64,000 nt of DNA from Pelagadaptatus aseana (GCA_040365065.1 BAABNI010000004.1:1-64000), one strand, 5' to 3'; positions 1 to 9,344 are shown, numbered from the stretch's first letter. Translations and numbers: made by a program. The notes: generated by a model from the sequence alone, not told the origin.

Positions 1-46
1 AATTAGAGCCTTTTTTATAAGTAGCCACGGTATTAGTGCAGCTGAA

Positions 47-1624
47 TCATTCCCACTCAATGGTAGCCGGTGGCTTACTGGATACGTCATAGGCAACACG
101 GGATACACCAGAAATCTCATTGATGATCCGGTTGGAGACGGTTTCCAGCAGCTCATAGGGCAAGTGTGCCCAGCGAGCGGTCATAAAGTCGATGGTTTCT
201 ACCGCGCGCAGTGAGATGACCCACTCGTAACGGCGGGCATCACCCACCACACCCACGGATTTCACTGGCAAAAATACCGCAAAGGCCTGGCTGGTCTTGT
301 GGTACCAGTCGGCGCGGTGCAGTTCTTCCAGAAAAATGGCATCGGCTTCACGCAGAATATCGGCGTATTCTTTCTTCACTTCACCGAGAATACGAACCCC
401 CAGTCCGGGTCCCGGGAACGGATGGCGGTAAACCATATCGTAAGGCAAGCCCAGTTCCAGACCGATCTTGCGCACTTCGTCTTTAAACAGTTCACGCAGT
501 GGCTCTACCAGTTCGAAGGCCATATCTTCCGGCAGACCACCCACATTGTGGTGAGACTTGATCACGTGAGCCTTACCGGTTTTGGCTGCGGCCGATTCAA
601 TCACATCCGGATAGATGGTGCCCTGCGCCAGCCACTTAACCTCTTTCAGCTTGGCTGCCTCATCATCGAACACTTCAATAAAGGTGTTACCAATAATCTT
701 GCGCTTCTTCTCCGGGTCCGCCTCGCCTTTCAACTTACCCAGAAACAATTCTTCAGCATCGGCACGAATGACCTTAACGCCCATATTCTTGGCGAACATG
801 TCCATCACCTGATCGCCTTCGTCCTTGCGCAACAGGCCGTTATCGACAAACACGCAGGTCAGCTGATCGCCAATGGCACGATGCAGCAGCGCCGCCACCA
901 CCGATGAATCCACCCCACCGGACAGGCCCAACAGCACTTTGTCGCTACCCACTTGCTCCTGCACGCGCTTGATGGCGTCTTCCACGATATTGGCCGGGTT
1001 CCACAGCGCTTCACAGCCACAGATCTCCAGAGCAAAGTGTTCAAAAATTCGCTTACCCTGTTTGGTGTGGGTGACCTCCGGGTGGAACTGCAGACCATAA
1101 AAGTCTTTTTCTTCCCAGTACATGCCGGCAATTGGGCAGGAATCGGTGGATGCCATCAGCTCGAACTGCTCCGGCATCTGGATCACCTTGTCACCATGGC
1201 TCATCCACACGTCCATCAGGGCACTGCCGTCGTGATCAATGTGATCGCGGATGTCATGCAACAGTTGGCTCTTGCCGTGAACTTTTACCTGAGCGTAACC
1301 GAATTCGTGTACGTCGGAGTTTTCCACTTTGCCACCGAGCTGCTCGGCCATGGTTTGCATGCCATAGCAAATACCCAGTACCGGGATACCCATGTCAAAC
1401 ACACACTCTGGTGCGCGTGGCGACTGACCCGCGGTTACTGATTCAGGGCCACCGGCCAGAATGATGCCGCGCGGATCAAAGTCGGCGATCTCTTCGGCGG
1501 TCATGTCAAAGGCACGAATTTCAGAGTAGACGCCCACTTCGCGGATGCGACGGGCAATCAACTGAGTGTACTGGGAACCGAAGTCGAGGATCAAAATTCG
1601 CTGAGCGTGAATATCCTGGGTCAT
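47..1624 (-). CDS. guaA: GMP synthase (glutamine-hydrolysing)
   Basis: Makes GMP from XMP, ATP and glutamine, the last step of guanine nucleotide synthesis, in the cytoplasm. The 525-residue protein has the two expected halves. The N-terminal class I glutamine amidotransferase has the nucleophile C86 in GICYGMQ and H181/E183 in FHPEV. The ATP-pyrophosphatase has the P-loop SGGVDS at 235-240. The C-terminal dimerisation domain ends in the usual PPATIEWE. Length is normal for the family. It lies 122 bp downstream of guaB on the same strand, the classic guaBA order, with a stem-loop in the gap. Start ATG at 1624, preceded by a GAGAG ribosome-binding site. Confidence 0.98.
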   Translation of the reverse strand: MTQDIHAQRILILDFGSQYTQLIARRIREVGVYSEIRAFDMTAEEIADFDPRGIILAGGPESVTAGQSPRAPECVFDMGIPVLGICYGMQTMAEQLGGKVENSDVHEFGYAQVKVHGKSQLLHDIRDHIDHDGSALMDVWMSHGDKVIQMPEQFELMASTDSCPIAGMYWEEKDFYGLQFHPEVTHTKQGKRIFEHFALEICGCEALWNPANIVEDAIKRVQEQVGSDKVLLGLSGGVDSSVVAALLHRAIGDQLTCVFVDNGLLRKDEGDQVMDMFAKNMGVKVIRADAEELFLGKLKGEADPEKKRKIIGNTFIEVFDDEAAKLKEVKWLAQGTIYPDVIESAAAKTGKAHVIKSHHNVGGLPEDMAFELVEPLRELFKDEVRKIGLELGLPYDMVYRHPFPGPGLGVRILGEVKKEYADILREADAIFLEELHRADWYHKTSQAFAVFLPVKSVGVVGDARRYEWVISLRAVETIDFMTARWAHLPYELLETVSNRIINEISGVSRVAYDVSSKPPATIEWE

Positions 1625-1694
1625 GGAAAACTCTCGTATTACAACAAAAAGTGGAACAAAAACTGTTTCTAAAAATTAACGCTTTCTAAAAACG

Positions 1695-1724
1695 CAAATC
1701 GCCGAGACACAGCTCAGCGATTTG
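1695..1724 (-). promoter_or_regulatory. guaB-guaA intergenic stem-loop (possible attenuator)
   Basis: An 8-bp inverted repeat CAAATCGC/GCGATTTG with an inner GAG/CTC pair surrounds a six-base loop. On the coding (minus) strand it is followed by GCGTTTTTAG, a short T-run. It could partially terminate after guaB or process the guaBA message. No experiment supports either reading. Confidence 0.5.
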
Positions 1725-1746
1725 GCGATTCAATTACGGCGTAGGC

Positions 1747-3228
1747 TTAACGGCCACCCACCGGATAATTGGGGGCTTCCTTGGTGATCTGCACATCGTG
1801 AACGTGAGACTCACCCATGCCGGCCGATGTCACCCGAACAAATTCAGGTTGAGTGCGCATGGTGGCAATATCAATACTGCCGGTATAGCCCATGGCCGAG
1901 CGAACACCGCCCATCATCTGGTGTACGATCGCGGCAATCGGTCCTTTGTAAGGTACACGGCCTTCGATGCCTTCCGGCACCAGCTTTTCAGCGCCTTCAC
2001 TGGCGTCCTGAAAGTAGCGATCGGAAGAACCCTGGGTACGCGCCATGGCGCCCAGAGAGCCCATGCCACGATAAGCCTTGTAGGTACGACCCTGATAGAG
2101 TTCAACCTCACCCGGTGCTTCTTCGGTACCAGCAAACATGGAGCCCATCATCACCGAGGAAGCGCCTGCCACCAGTGCCTTGGCGATGTCGCCGGAGTAG
2201 CGGATGCCGCCATCGGCGATCAGAGGCACACCGGCATTCTTCAGGGCTTCTGCAACATTGGCAATGGCAGAAATCTGGGGGACACCCACACCACTGACGA
2301 TACGGGTAGTACAAATGGAGCCAGGACCAATACCCACTTTGACGCCATCGGCACCGGCATCCACCAGAGCCTGAGCCGCCGCCGCGGTGGCGATGTTTCC
2401 ACCGATCACATCCACTTCAGGGTGATCTTTCTTAATTTTAGCGACGCGATCAATCACATTTTTGGAGTGACCGTGAGCCGTATCAACAACCAGAACGTCT
2501 ACGCCAGCGGCCACCAGAGCTGCGACGCGATCATCGGTATCAGGGCTGGTGCCCACGGAAGCGCCCACTCGCAAGCGACCTTCGGGGTCTTTACAGGCGT
2601 TGGGGTAGCGTTCGGCTTTGTCGATGTCCTTAACGGTGATCAGACCTTTGAGATCAAAGTCATCATTAACAACAAGAATTTTTTCGATGCGGTGCTCGTG
2701 CAACAGGCGACGAATCTGGCCCTTGGAACAGTTTTCAGTGGCGGTAACCAGCTTTTCCTTGGGGGTCATGATGCTCGATACCGGCTCACCCATGTCTTCC
2801 TGACGTTGGAAGCGGACATCGCGACCAGTGACAATGCCGACCAGATTGCCATTTTCCATCACTGGCACACCGGAGATATTGTTTTTCTTGGTCAGGGCTA
2901 CCAACTCGCGAACAGTGGCGCTGGATTCAATGGTAATAGGGTCACGCACCACACCGGCTTCGTATTTCTTCACGGCAAGCACTTCGGCAGCCTGCTGCTC
3001 GATGGTCATGCTTTTGTGAACGATACCAATACCACCTTCCTGAGCAATGGCGATCGCCAGACGGGCTTCGGTAACGGTATCCATGGCAGCGGATACCAGC
3101 GGTATATTCAGCTGAATATTGCGAGTCAGCTGGGTTTTGAGGGAGACGTCCTTGGCCGTTACCTGAGAGTAACCCGGCACCAATAGAACATCATCAAAGG
3201 TAAGCGCTTCTTGAGCGATCCGTAACAT
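1747..3228 (-). CDS. guaB: Inosine-5'-monophosphate dehydrogenase
   Basis: Oxidises IMP to XMP with NAD+, the committed step to GMP; cytoplasmic tetramer in the family. The TIM barrel is interrupted by a CBS-domain pair at about residues 95-205. The catalytic loop GIGPGSICTTR carries the active-site cysteine near residue 300. The mobile flap region with YRGMGSLGAM and the C-terminal half are intact. An in-frame TTG lies four codons upstream, but the ATG at 3228 giving MLRIAQEALTFDD matches the family, so I start there (493 aa). First gene of the guaBA pair. Confidence 0.98.
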   Translation of the reverse strand: MLRIAQEALTFDDVLLVPGYSQVTAKDVSLKTQLTRNIQLNIPLVSAAMDTVTEARLAIAIAQEGGIGIVHKSMTIEQQAAEVLAVKKYEAGVVRDPITIESSATVRELVALTKKNNISGVPVMENGNLVGIVTGRDVRFQRQEDMGEPVSSIMTPKEKLVTATENCSKGQIRRLLHEHRIEKILVVNDDFDLKGLITVKDIDKAERYPNACKDPEGRLRVGASVGTSPDTDDRVAALVAAGVDVLVVDTAHGHSKNVIDRVAKIKKDHPEVDVIGGNIATAAAAQALVDAGADGVKVGIGPGSICTTRIVSGVGVPQISAIANVAEALKNAGVPLIADGGIRYSGDIAKALVAGASSVMMGSMFAGTEEAPGEVELYQGRTYKAYRGMGSLGAMARTQGSSDRYFQDASEGAEKLVPEGIEGRVPYKGPIAAIVHQMMGGVRSAMGYTGSIDIATMRTQPEFVRVTSAGMGESHVHDVQITKEAPNYPVGGR

Positions 3229-3322
3229 AAGTAATCCCAACCCATTACAATCGATATAAAATCAGCCAAGGCCTTGATTTGTCTGCTGATGCATCCAAGG
3301 GGCCGATTCTGAGAAGCGCGCC

Positions 3323-3328
3323 ATTATA
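3323..3328 (-). promoter_or_regulatory. Probable guaB promoter (-10 box)
   Basis: A perfect TATAAT on the minus strand about 95 bp before the guaB ATG. With a 17-bp spacer the -35 would be a poor TTTATC. It lies between the end of the MFS gene and guaB, which suggests guaBA is transcribed separately from aroC-MFS. Confidence 0.5.
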
Positions 3329-3368
3329 GGCTAAAAGCAGTGCAAGATAAAAGCATTGTGAGGCTTAT

Positions 3369-4529
3369 CTACGCCTTGCTTTCAAACTCGTCGCCACGTA
3401 GCCCCAACCAGACCACCAACAGAGCCAGAGCGGCAAACAATGCGCTCAAGGCGAATGACAACACCGGACTGAGAGCCCATACCAAACCACTGATAAAGGC
3501 ACCCACAGCACCACCCGCACCAAAACTGGCAGCGGTATAGAGAGCTTGTCCCTGCCCCTGAATTTCGCCATGGAAATGCCGCCGCACAAACTCAATGGCC
3601 ACGGCATGACAGCAGCCAAAACTGAAGGCATGCAGGCCCTGGGCAAAAATCAGAACGGCGGCACTGTCGGCGTAACAGCCAATCAGCCACCACCGCACTA
3701 CCGTCATACTTAAGCTAAACAGCAGAATCTGACGCAGAGAATAACGATGCATAACCCGGTGCATCACCAGAAACACCAGCACCTCGGCCACCACACCCAG
3801 AGCCCAGAGCACGCCGATGGTGCTGCGACTGTAGGAGAGCGCTTCCAGATAAACGCTGTAGAAGGTGTAGTAGCTGCCGTGACTGACCTGCAGCAGAAAC
3901 ACACAGACGAGAAAGCTCAGCACATGGGGTTCACAAATGGTCTGCCATAGCGGCTGATGTTTGCCATGGCCTACGGTAAAAGGCTTTTCAGACACACTCA
4001 GAGAGCTGAACCAAATCAGGCACAGCATAAACAGCATCACCCAGGGCAAATAGCGGATATCCACCACATCGAAGAACAACCCAAGCCCCAACACAACCAG
4101 CACGAATCCGATGGATCCCCAGACCCGAATACGGCTGTAAAACTGGGGGCTGTTACCCAGATGCGCCAGCGTCACCACCTCAAACTGAGGTAATACGGCG
4201 TTCCAGAAAAAGCTGAACAAGGCCACACTCAAGGCCACCCAGGCAAAGCTGTGCTTGAACAGGATAATAAGAAAACAGATGATCGCCAGTAGGCACCCCA
4301 CCTGCAGGATGCGCAATCGCTGCCCCAGCCGATCACCCAGCCAACCCCAGAGATTGGGAGCGACAATTTTGGTGCCCATCAGAATGGCACCGAGATAACC
4401 GATTTGCAGCGCGCTGAACCCGAGAGACTGTAGATACAGTCCCCAGAAAGGCACGATGGCCCCCAAGAGGCCAAAGTAAAAGAAATAAAACGCCGACAGT
4501 CGCCAGTAAGGCAGACCTTCAGGAATCAT
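3369..4529 (-). CDS. MFS transporter, HcaT/nucleoside-symporter-like
   Basis: A 386-residue inner-membrane protein with about 12 hydrophobic segments. It resembles the MFS_1-like/HcaT branch (E. coli HcaT is a putative phenylpropionate permease), whose N-terminus typically reads YWRLSAFYFFYFG as here. Substrate unknown. Its ATG overlaps the aroC stop codon (ATGA, 4526-4529), so it is translationally coupled to aroC. An aroC-MFS pairing is common in pseudomonads, but a role in aromatic metabolism is only inference. Confidence 0.85.
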   Translation of the reverse strand: MIPEGLPYWRLSAFYFFYFGLLGAIVPFWGLYLQSLGFSALQIGYLGAILMGTKIVAPNLWGWLGDRLGQRLRILQVGCLLAIICFLIILFKHSFAWVALSVALFSFFWNAVLPQFEVVTLAHLGNSPQFYSRIRVWGSIGFVLVVLGLGLFFDVVDIRYLPWVMLFMLCLIWFSSLSVSEKPFTVGHGKHQPLWQTICEPHVLSFLVCVFLLQVSHGSYYTFYSVYLEALSYSRSTIGVLWALGVVAEVLVFLVMHRVMHRYSLRQILLFSLSMTVVRWWLIGCYADSAAVLIFAQGLHAFSFGCCHAVAIEFVRRHFHGEIQGQGQALYTAASFGAGGAVGAFISGLVWALSPVLSFALSALFAALALLVVWLGLRGDEFESKA

Positions 4530-5632
4530 TCAGAATCCGCTTGCGAAGGAATCACGGGGATAGTGTGATTTACACCGCCATTTTGAGCCCGGTGACGCAT
4601 AACGTGATCCATCAGAACCAGAGCCATCATGGATTCGGCAATGGGTGTAGCACGAATACCAACACAGGGGTCGTGACGCCCTTTGGTTACGACCTCTACC
4701 GGCTCGCCATGGACATTCACGCTGCGTCCCGGCAGATGCAAACTGGAAGTGGGCTTCAGGGCGATATTGACTACTAGATCCTGACCGGTTGAGATACCAC
4801 CAAGAATGCCGCCGGCATGGTTGGAGAGAAATCCTTCCGGCAGAATTTCATCGCGATGCTCGGTACCTTTTTGCGCCACGCAATCAAAACCATCACCAAT
4901 CTCAACACCTTTCACCGCATTGATGCTCATCAGCGCATGGGCCAGATCGGCATCCAGACGATCAAAAATGGGCTCACCCAGCCCCGGAATCATACCGGAG
5001 GCAGTCACGGTAATTTTGGCACCGACAGAGTTACCCTCTTTGTTCAGGGCTTTCATATATTCTTCCATCTCCGGCACCTTGCTGGCATCTGGAGAGAAAA
5101 ACGGATTGTTGCGCACCTCGGTCCAATCCACGGTTTCAATTTTGATTGGCCCAAGCTGGGACAGATAACCGCGCACTTCAATACCCAGCTCTTGCTTCAG
5201 GTATTTCTTGGCAATGGCACCGGCGGCGACACGCATGGCCGTTTCACGAGCCGAAGAGCGCCCACCACCGCGATAATCGCGCACGCCATACTTTTGCATA
5301 TAGGTGTAGTCGGCATGGCCGGGGCGGTACTGATCTTTGATATTGGAATAATCTTTGGAGCGCTGATCGGTATTCTCAATCAACAAGCCAATGGGGGTAC
5401 CGGTGGTTTTTCCTTCAAACACACCGGAGAGAATCTTCACCTGATCCGGCTCACGTCGCTGGGTAGTAAAACGGGAAGTACCCGGCTTACGACGATCCAG
5501 ATCTTCCTGAATGTCGGCCTCGGAGATTTCCAAACCAGGAGGGCAACCATCAACAATACAGCCCAGTGCTAGACCATGGCTCTCGCCAAAGGTAGATACG
5601 GTAAACAGTTTTCCAAAGCTATTGCCGGACAT
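4526..5632 (-). CDS. aroC: Chorismate synthase
   Basis: Converts 5-enolpyruvylshikimate-3-phosphate to chorismate using reduced FMN, the last common step of aromatic biosynthesis. The family signatures are all present: GESHG near residue 18, GGGRSSARETAMRVAAGA around 120-137, and GRHDPCVGIRATPIAE near 320-335. Length of 368 aa is typical. Followed with a 4-bp overlap by the MFS gene. Upstream lie two palindromic repeats that separate it from prmB, its usual partner. Confidence 0.98.
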   Translation of the reverse strand: MSGNSFGKLFTVSTFGESHGLALGCIVDGCPPGLEISEADIQEDLDRRKPGTSRFTTQRREPDQVKILSGVFEGKTTGTPIGLLIENTDQRSKDYSNIKDQYRPGHADYTYMQKYGVRDYRGGGRSSARETAMRVAAGAIAKKYLKQELGIEVRGYLSQLGPIKIETVDWTEVRNNPFFSPDASKVPEMEEYMKALNKEGNSVGAKITVTASGMIPGLGEPIFDRLDADLAHALMSINAVKGVEIGDGFDCVAQKGTEHRDEILPEGFLSNHAGGILGGISTGQDLVVNIALKPTSSLHLPGRSVNVHGEPVEVVTKGRHDPCVGIRATPIAESMMALVLMDHVMRHRAQNGGVNHTIPVIPSQADSE

Positions 5633-5712
5633 AATTCTCTCTTAATTTGTGCTTATAGCACGTGATCAAAATGCTTAGATTCGAGTTTTGGTTATTTTTT
5701 GGCGGTCGGCCA

Positions 5713-5806
5713 CCGGGAAGTGGTGTTGGAGACACGCCGTAAACCCATCCATGGGGGCTCTTCACAGACATCCCTGTCTGTGAAGGTCTCCAACACCACT
5801 CCCCGG
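5713..5806 (+). repeat. 94-bp palindromic repeat element, copy A
   Basis: Outer 21-bp arms (5713-5733 and 5786-5806) are complementary with one mismatch. Between them are a 26-bp core starting ACGCCGTAAA and ending GGGGGCT, and a 26-bp hairpin CTTCACAGACA-TCCC-TGTCTGTGAAG (5760-5785). Copy B has the same length, core and hairpin in the opposite orientation, but different arm sequence. No coding capacity is apparent. With copy B it fills most of the 391-bp gap 5633-6023, which holds no gene. Confidence 0.9.
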
Positions 5807-5859
5807 CACCCGCCCTACAACGTGCCACATTGAAATATGGCATCACACAAGGACGGATG

Positions 5860-5953
5860 CAGGGTGCTGCCTTCTGAAACCTTCACAGACAGGGATGTCT
5901 GTGAAGAGCCTACAGGGAAGTATTCACGGCGTGTTTCAGAAGGCAGCACCCTG
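5860..5953 (-). repeat. 94-bp palindromic repeat element, copy B
   Basis: Inverted relative to copy A. The 21-bp outer arms (5860-5880 and 5933-5953) are perfectly complementary and unrelated in sequence to the arms of copy A. The inner hairpin at 5881-5906 is the same 11-bp stem with loop GGGA (TCCC on the other strand). Read on the minus strand, the 26-bp core begins ACGCCGTGAATAC and ends GTAGGCT, matching copy A at most positions. Confidence 0.9.
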
Positions 5954-6023
5954 TAGCCGGCCGACAGAAGTAATCAAAAGCCGACTATCAAAAAGTGCGC
6001 AGAATTATACGCACAAATGCCAA

Positions 6024-6950
6024 TCAGTTCGACGCCTTAAACTCTTCAGCAAATTCGTCAAGTTGTTGGGCCGTTAGCATAAACACCCCATGACCACCGG
6101 CTTCAAAGTCCAGCCAGGTAAAAGGCACTTGGGGATAAGCCGCCTCCAGACTTGGCCAGCTATTACCGACTTCAACAACCAAGAGCCCATTATCGCTCAG
6201 ATGGCTGCGGGCTTCACTGAGCAAACGCCGAGTAAAATCCAGGCCATCATCACCACTACCCAAGGCAATTTCGGGCTCCGCCTGAAACTCCTCGGGCATG
6301 TCCGCAAGGTCTTCCGCATTAACATACGGCGGATTGCTGACAATCAGATCAAATACCTGCCCCTGCAGGTTTTGAAACAAATCGGACGCCACCGCAGCTA
6401 CCTGATCCTGTAACTGGTGGCGCTCAATATTGCGATTGGCCACGGCAATGGCTTCAGCCGAAATATCACTGAGCACCACCTCGGCATCCACAAATTGATC
6501 CGCGCAGGCGATACCGATACAACCGCTGCCGGTGCACAAATCCAAAATCCGGGCCGGATAATCCTGCAACCAGGGTTGAAACTCGTTGGCGATAAGCTCG
6601 GCCAAGGGTGAGCGCGGTACCAGAACCGACTCATCCACATAAAATGGCAAGCCCGCAAACCAGGCTTCACCGGTGATATAAGCTGCCGGGATGCGCTCAT
6701 TGATCCGACGCTCAATCACCTCTACCAAGTGGCGGCGCTCATCCATGGTCAGTCGGGCATTGAGCAAATCCGGTGGCGCATCCCAGGGCAAATAAAGGCT
6801 GGGCATAATCAACTGCACCGCCTCATCCCAGGCGTTGTCCGTGCCATGACCAAAAAACAAGCTGGCGGCATTAAACCGGCTGGCCGCCCAACGTAAATAG
6901 TCGCGAATGGTCAGTAGCTCCTGCACCGGAGATTCTCTCTTTTCTATCAT
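6024..6950 (-). CDS. prmB: Ribosomal protein L3 N5-glutamine methyltransferase
   Basis: An S-adenosylmethionine-dependent methyltransferase of the HemK/PrmC family, expected to methylate a glutamine of ribosomal protein L3. The 308-residue protein has an N-terminal helical domain (about 1-100). The Rossmann domain follows with ILDLCTGSGCIGIA (motif I, about residue 137) and the catalytic glutamine-binding SNPPYVNAEDL near 205-215. I prefer PrmB to PrmC because of its length and its usual position before aroC. The gene is now separated from aroC by the repeat pair. Confidence 0.92.
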   Translation of the reverse strand: MIEKRESPVQELLTIRDYLRWAASRFNAASLFFGHGTDNAWDEAVQLIMPSLYLPWDAPPDLLNARLTMDERRHLVEVIERRINERIPAAYITGEAWFAGLPFYVDESVLVPRSPLAELIANEFQPWLQDYPARILDLCTGSGCIGIACADQFVDAEVVLSDISAEAIAVANRNIERHQLQDQVAAVASDLFQNLQGQVFDLIVSNPPYVNAEDLADMPEEFQAEPEIALGSGDDGLDFTRRLLSEARSHLSDNGLLVVEVGNSWPSLEAAYPQVPFTWLDFEAGGHGVFMLTAQQLDEFAEEFKASN

Positions 6951-6962
6951 GTTCTACCCAAA

Positions 6963-7721
6963 TCAAAAGATTAATGCGGCACCACTGGCACACAATGTCA
7001 TCACAAATAAAAACCATTTTAGGCTGGATTGGCTCATGGACAACGCCAAATTCACGCCAATCTTCGCACCAACCATGGTGCCCACAGCGAGAATCAAACC
7101 GGGCACCCACATCACCTGATCACGCACTACAAAGACAGCCAGAGCGACCAAAGTAAAGGCGCCGGTACACAGCATTTTCAAGGCATTGGTCTTTACCAGG
7201 TCGTAACGCAGGGAACCGGCCAGAGCCGCAATCAGGATAAAGCCAACCCCTGCCTGCACAAAGCCTCCATAAATCCCAGCCAAAAACAGTGACACAAACG
7301 CAACCCGGTTACCCTGCACCTTTTTAGGCAACTCTCCCTCTGCCGGCATAACCGTTGATGGCCGGATCAGAATCAACAGTGACATAGCCAACATACTCAG
7401 GAGCAATACCGGTTTAAGGTAGCTAACGGGCATATAAGAAGCCGCCAGAGCCCCCACTGCGCCACCAACTAAAGTGGGCAACAGAATGCCTTTGAGGTCA
7501 TCCCGAGGTAGCTGATTGTGCTGATCAAACGCTTTAACACCCACCAGATTTTGCAGAAACACACCCACACGATTGGTGGCATTGGCGACATCGGCAGGCA
7601 TACCCATCACCATCAGGGCCGGTAACGTCAGGTTGGATCCTCCGCCAGCCAGAGTGTTGATAACACCGGCAATCAGACCAGTCACCAACAAAAGAATGAT
7701 AAAAAAAGGGGTTATTTCCAA
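6963..7721 (-). CDS. TSUP/TauE-SafE family membrane permease
   Basis: A 252-residue integral membrane protein with about eight hydrophobic segments and the family pattern GLIAGVINTLAGGGSNLTLPALM at its start. The family exports or imports sulfite, sulfoacetate and other organosulfur or small anions; the substrate here is not evident. The only start that keeps the first membrane segment is TTG at 7721, with a weak AGG about ten bases upstream, so the start is uncertain. It ends 12 bp before prmB and could be cotranscribed with it. Confidence 0.85.
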   Translation of the reverse strand: MEITPFFIILLLVTGLIAGVINTLAGGGSNLTLPALMVMGMPADVANATNRVGVFLQNLVGVKAFDQHNQLPRDDLKGILLPTLVGGAVGALAASYMPVSYLKPVLLLSMLAMSLLILIRPSTVMPAEGELPKKVQGNRVAFVSLFLAGIYGGFVQAGVGFILIAALAGSLRYDLVKTNALKMLCTGAFTLVALAVFVVRDQVMWVPGLILAVGTMVGAKIGVNLALSMSQSSLKWFLFVMTLCASGAALIF

Positions 7722-7811
7722 GGGTATAGAACCTGTGGCTAAGGGCGTTCAAAACCGTAAAAAAACTTTACGCTAACCGGCAGTTCACGTAGGGTTACGG
7801 CCCTTTTGTAA

Positions 7812-7817
7812 TATAAT
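7812..7817 (+). promoter_or_regulatory. Possible folE -10 box
   Basis: A perfect TATAAT lies 80 bp upstream of folE, but no good -35 is visible at the usual distance. Confidence 0.4.
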
Positions 7818-7897
7818 GGCAATCGTTGGTTATTTATCGATGCCAGTTAAACAGAAAATCCAGCACAAGACCAAGCAAGTAAGACAAGGGCAACCCA

Positions 7898-8437
7898 ATG
7901 AAAGACCACTACGAAGCCATTCTGCGCAGCATCGGTGAGGACGTATCCCGGCCGGGCCTGAAGGATACACCTGAGCGCGCCGCCAAAGCCATGGCTTTTT
8001 TAACCCGGGGTTACAACCAGTCGGTCGACGAAGTGGTCAACGATGCGCTGTTTCCTTCAGATTCCGAGGAAATGATCATCGTCAAAGATATCGAGCTCTA
8101 CTCGATGTGTGAGCACCACATGCTGCCCTTTATTGGTAAGGCTCACGTAGCCTATGTTCCCACCGGTCAGGTGCTGGGCTTATCCAAGATCGCCCGCATT
8201 GTTGACATGTTCGCTCGTCGCCTGCAAATCCAGGAACAACTGACGGTGCAAATTGCTGAAACCGTGCGCGATGTTACTGGCGCGGCGGGGGTTGGCGTAA
8301 TTGTCGAAGCCAAACACATGTGCATGATGATGCGGGGCGTTGAAAAACAGAACTCCTCAATGAAAACCTCAGCCATGCTGGGCAGCTTCCGAGATAATCA
8401 AGCCACCCGCACCGAATTTCTTTCTCTGATCCGCTAA
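7898..8437 (+). CDS. folE: GTP cyclohydrolase I
   Basis: Converts GTP to dihydroneopterin triphosphate, entry to folate and (through QueD) queuosine synthesis. The 179-residue protein carries the zinc and active-site motif CEHHMLPF (about 71-78), then the conserved stretch VLGLSKIARIVDMFA and the second zinc cysteine in AKHMCMMMRG. It is a lone plus-strand gene between convergent and divergent minus-strand neighbours. Start ATG preceded by AAGGG. Confidence 0.97.
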   Translation: MKDHYEAILRSIGEDVSRPGLKDTPERAAKAMAFLTRGYNQSVDEVVNDALFPSDSEEMIIVKDIELYSMCEHHMLPFIGKAHVAYVPTGQVLGLSKIARIVDMFARRLQIQEQLTVQIAETVRDVTGAAGVGVIVEAKHMCMMMRGVEKQNSSMKTSAMLGSFRDNQATRTEFLSLIR

Positions 8438-8450
8438 ATCAGAGCCCGTA

Positions 8451-9344
8451 TTAATCCACTGCCCGCAATACTGTGATCATACGGCTGTCACTTTTCTGAC
8501 CACGCTCACCCGGTGCCAGACCGCCAACTCCGTAAGCGGATAAGCGACTGGCATCTACGCCCAACGACTGCAGTTGGTTCATGATGGCTTCGGCGTATTG
8601 CAGTGACCGTTGCTGACGCGTCACTTCGCCGCCACGACCAAAATCGTGTCCGACCACAAAAAACCGGCTACCACGTTGCAGACGAATCACATTCACCAGA
8701 CTTTTGGCGTGGGCGTCAGCCAAAACCGGTTGGTCCCCCTCCCATTGCAAACCGGGCAGGACAAAACTGTTACCCTTTTTCAGCTCATTGGTGATGACCT
8801 CTGAACTGCTGTGCAAATCCAGCTGCTGGCGGGTTTTAATCACTTCCAGCTGAACATAATTGCGCTTATTACCACGAGTGACCGCATAGATAACCACATA
8901 GGAGCGCATGGCATTGCCGTGATCAACCTCCAGTGCGCTGTACTCCTGACGATCATCAAGCCCATACAGTAATTTGACCTGAAAGTGATTATTGGCCCAG
9001 CTGTTACTGCTGCCACAGGTTCGGCCTTCACAGGCAAACAGTTCCCGACCGCCCAGCTGCTTAACCTGCTGCAATAAATAGGCGAACACTTCACTGGCTG
9101 TGTGCCCTTCATCAATGGCATAGGTCTTTTTCAGTAGAGAGCCACTGAGACGCTGTTCTCTTTCCGGGTTCCAGCGATTATTGATCTTTTCCATCGCCCC
9201 CAGCGCCAGACGATAATCGTCCAACTGCAGCGACGACTCATAGATGGTGTTGGCGTGTGGGTAATCTGCTATCGGTAAAGCCCCCGCCTGCCCTACAAAT
9301 CCCAAACCGGCAAAAACGGTAAACCACCTCAGAACCCTAAGCAT
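8451..9344 (-). CDS. DUF4892 protein with OmpA-like C-terminus
   Basis: A predicted exported protein of 297 aa. An N-terminal signal peptide (LRWFTVFAGLGFVGQAGA) is followed by a DUF4892-type domain beginning LPIADYPHANTIYESS. The C-terminal third resembles an OmpA/MotB peptidoglycan-binding fold (GSRFFVVGHDFGRGG, then RSLQYAEAIMNQLQSLGV). I start at the ATG at 9344 because it gives the signal peptide; the longer reading begins inside the upstream gene. It overlaps that gene by 8 bp. Function unknown; probably periplasmic. Confidence 0.8.
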   Translation of the reverse strand: MLRVLRWFTVFAGLGFVGQAGALPIADYPHANTIYESSLQLDDYRLALGAMEKINNRWNPEREQRLSGSLLKKTYAIDEGHTASEVFAYLLQQVKQLGGRELFACEGRTCGSSNSWANNHFQVKLLYGLDDRQEYSALEVDHGNAMRSYVVIYAVTRGNKRNYVQLEVIKTRQQLDLHSSSEVITNELKKGNSFVLPGLQWEGDQPVLADAHAKSLVNVIRLQRGSRFFVVGHDFGRGGEVTRQQRSLQYAEAIMNQLQSLGVDASRLSAYGVGGLAPGERGQKSDSRMITVLRAVD

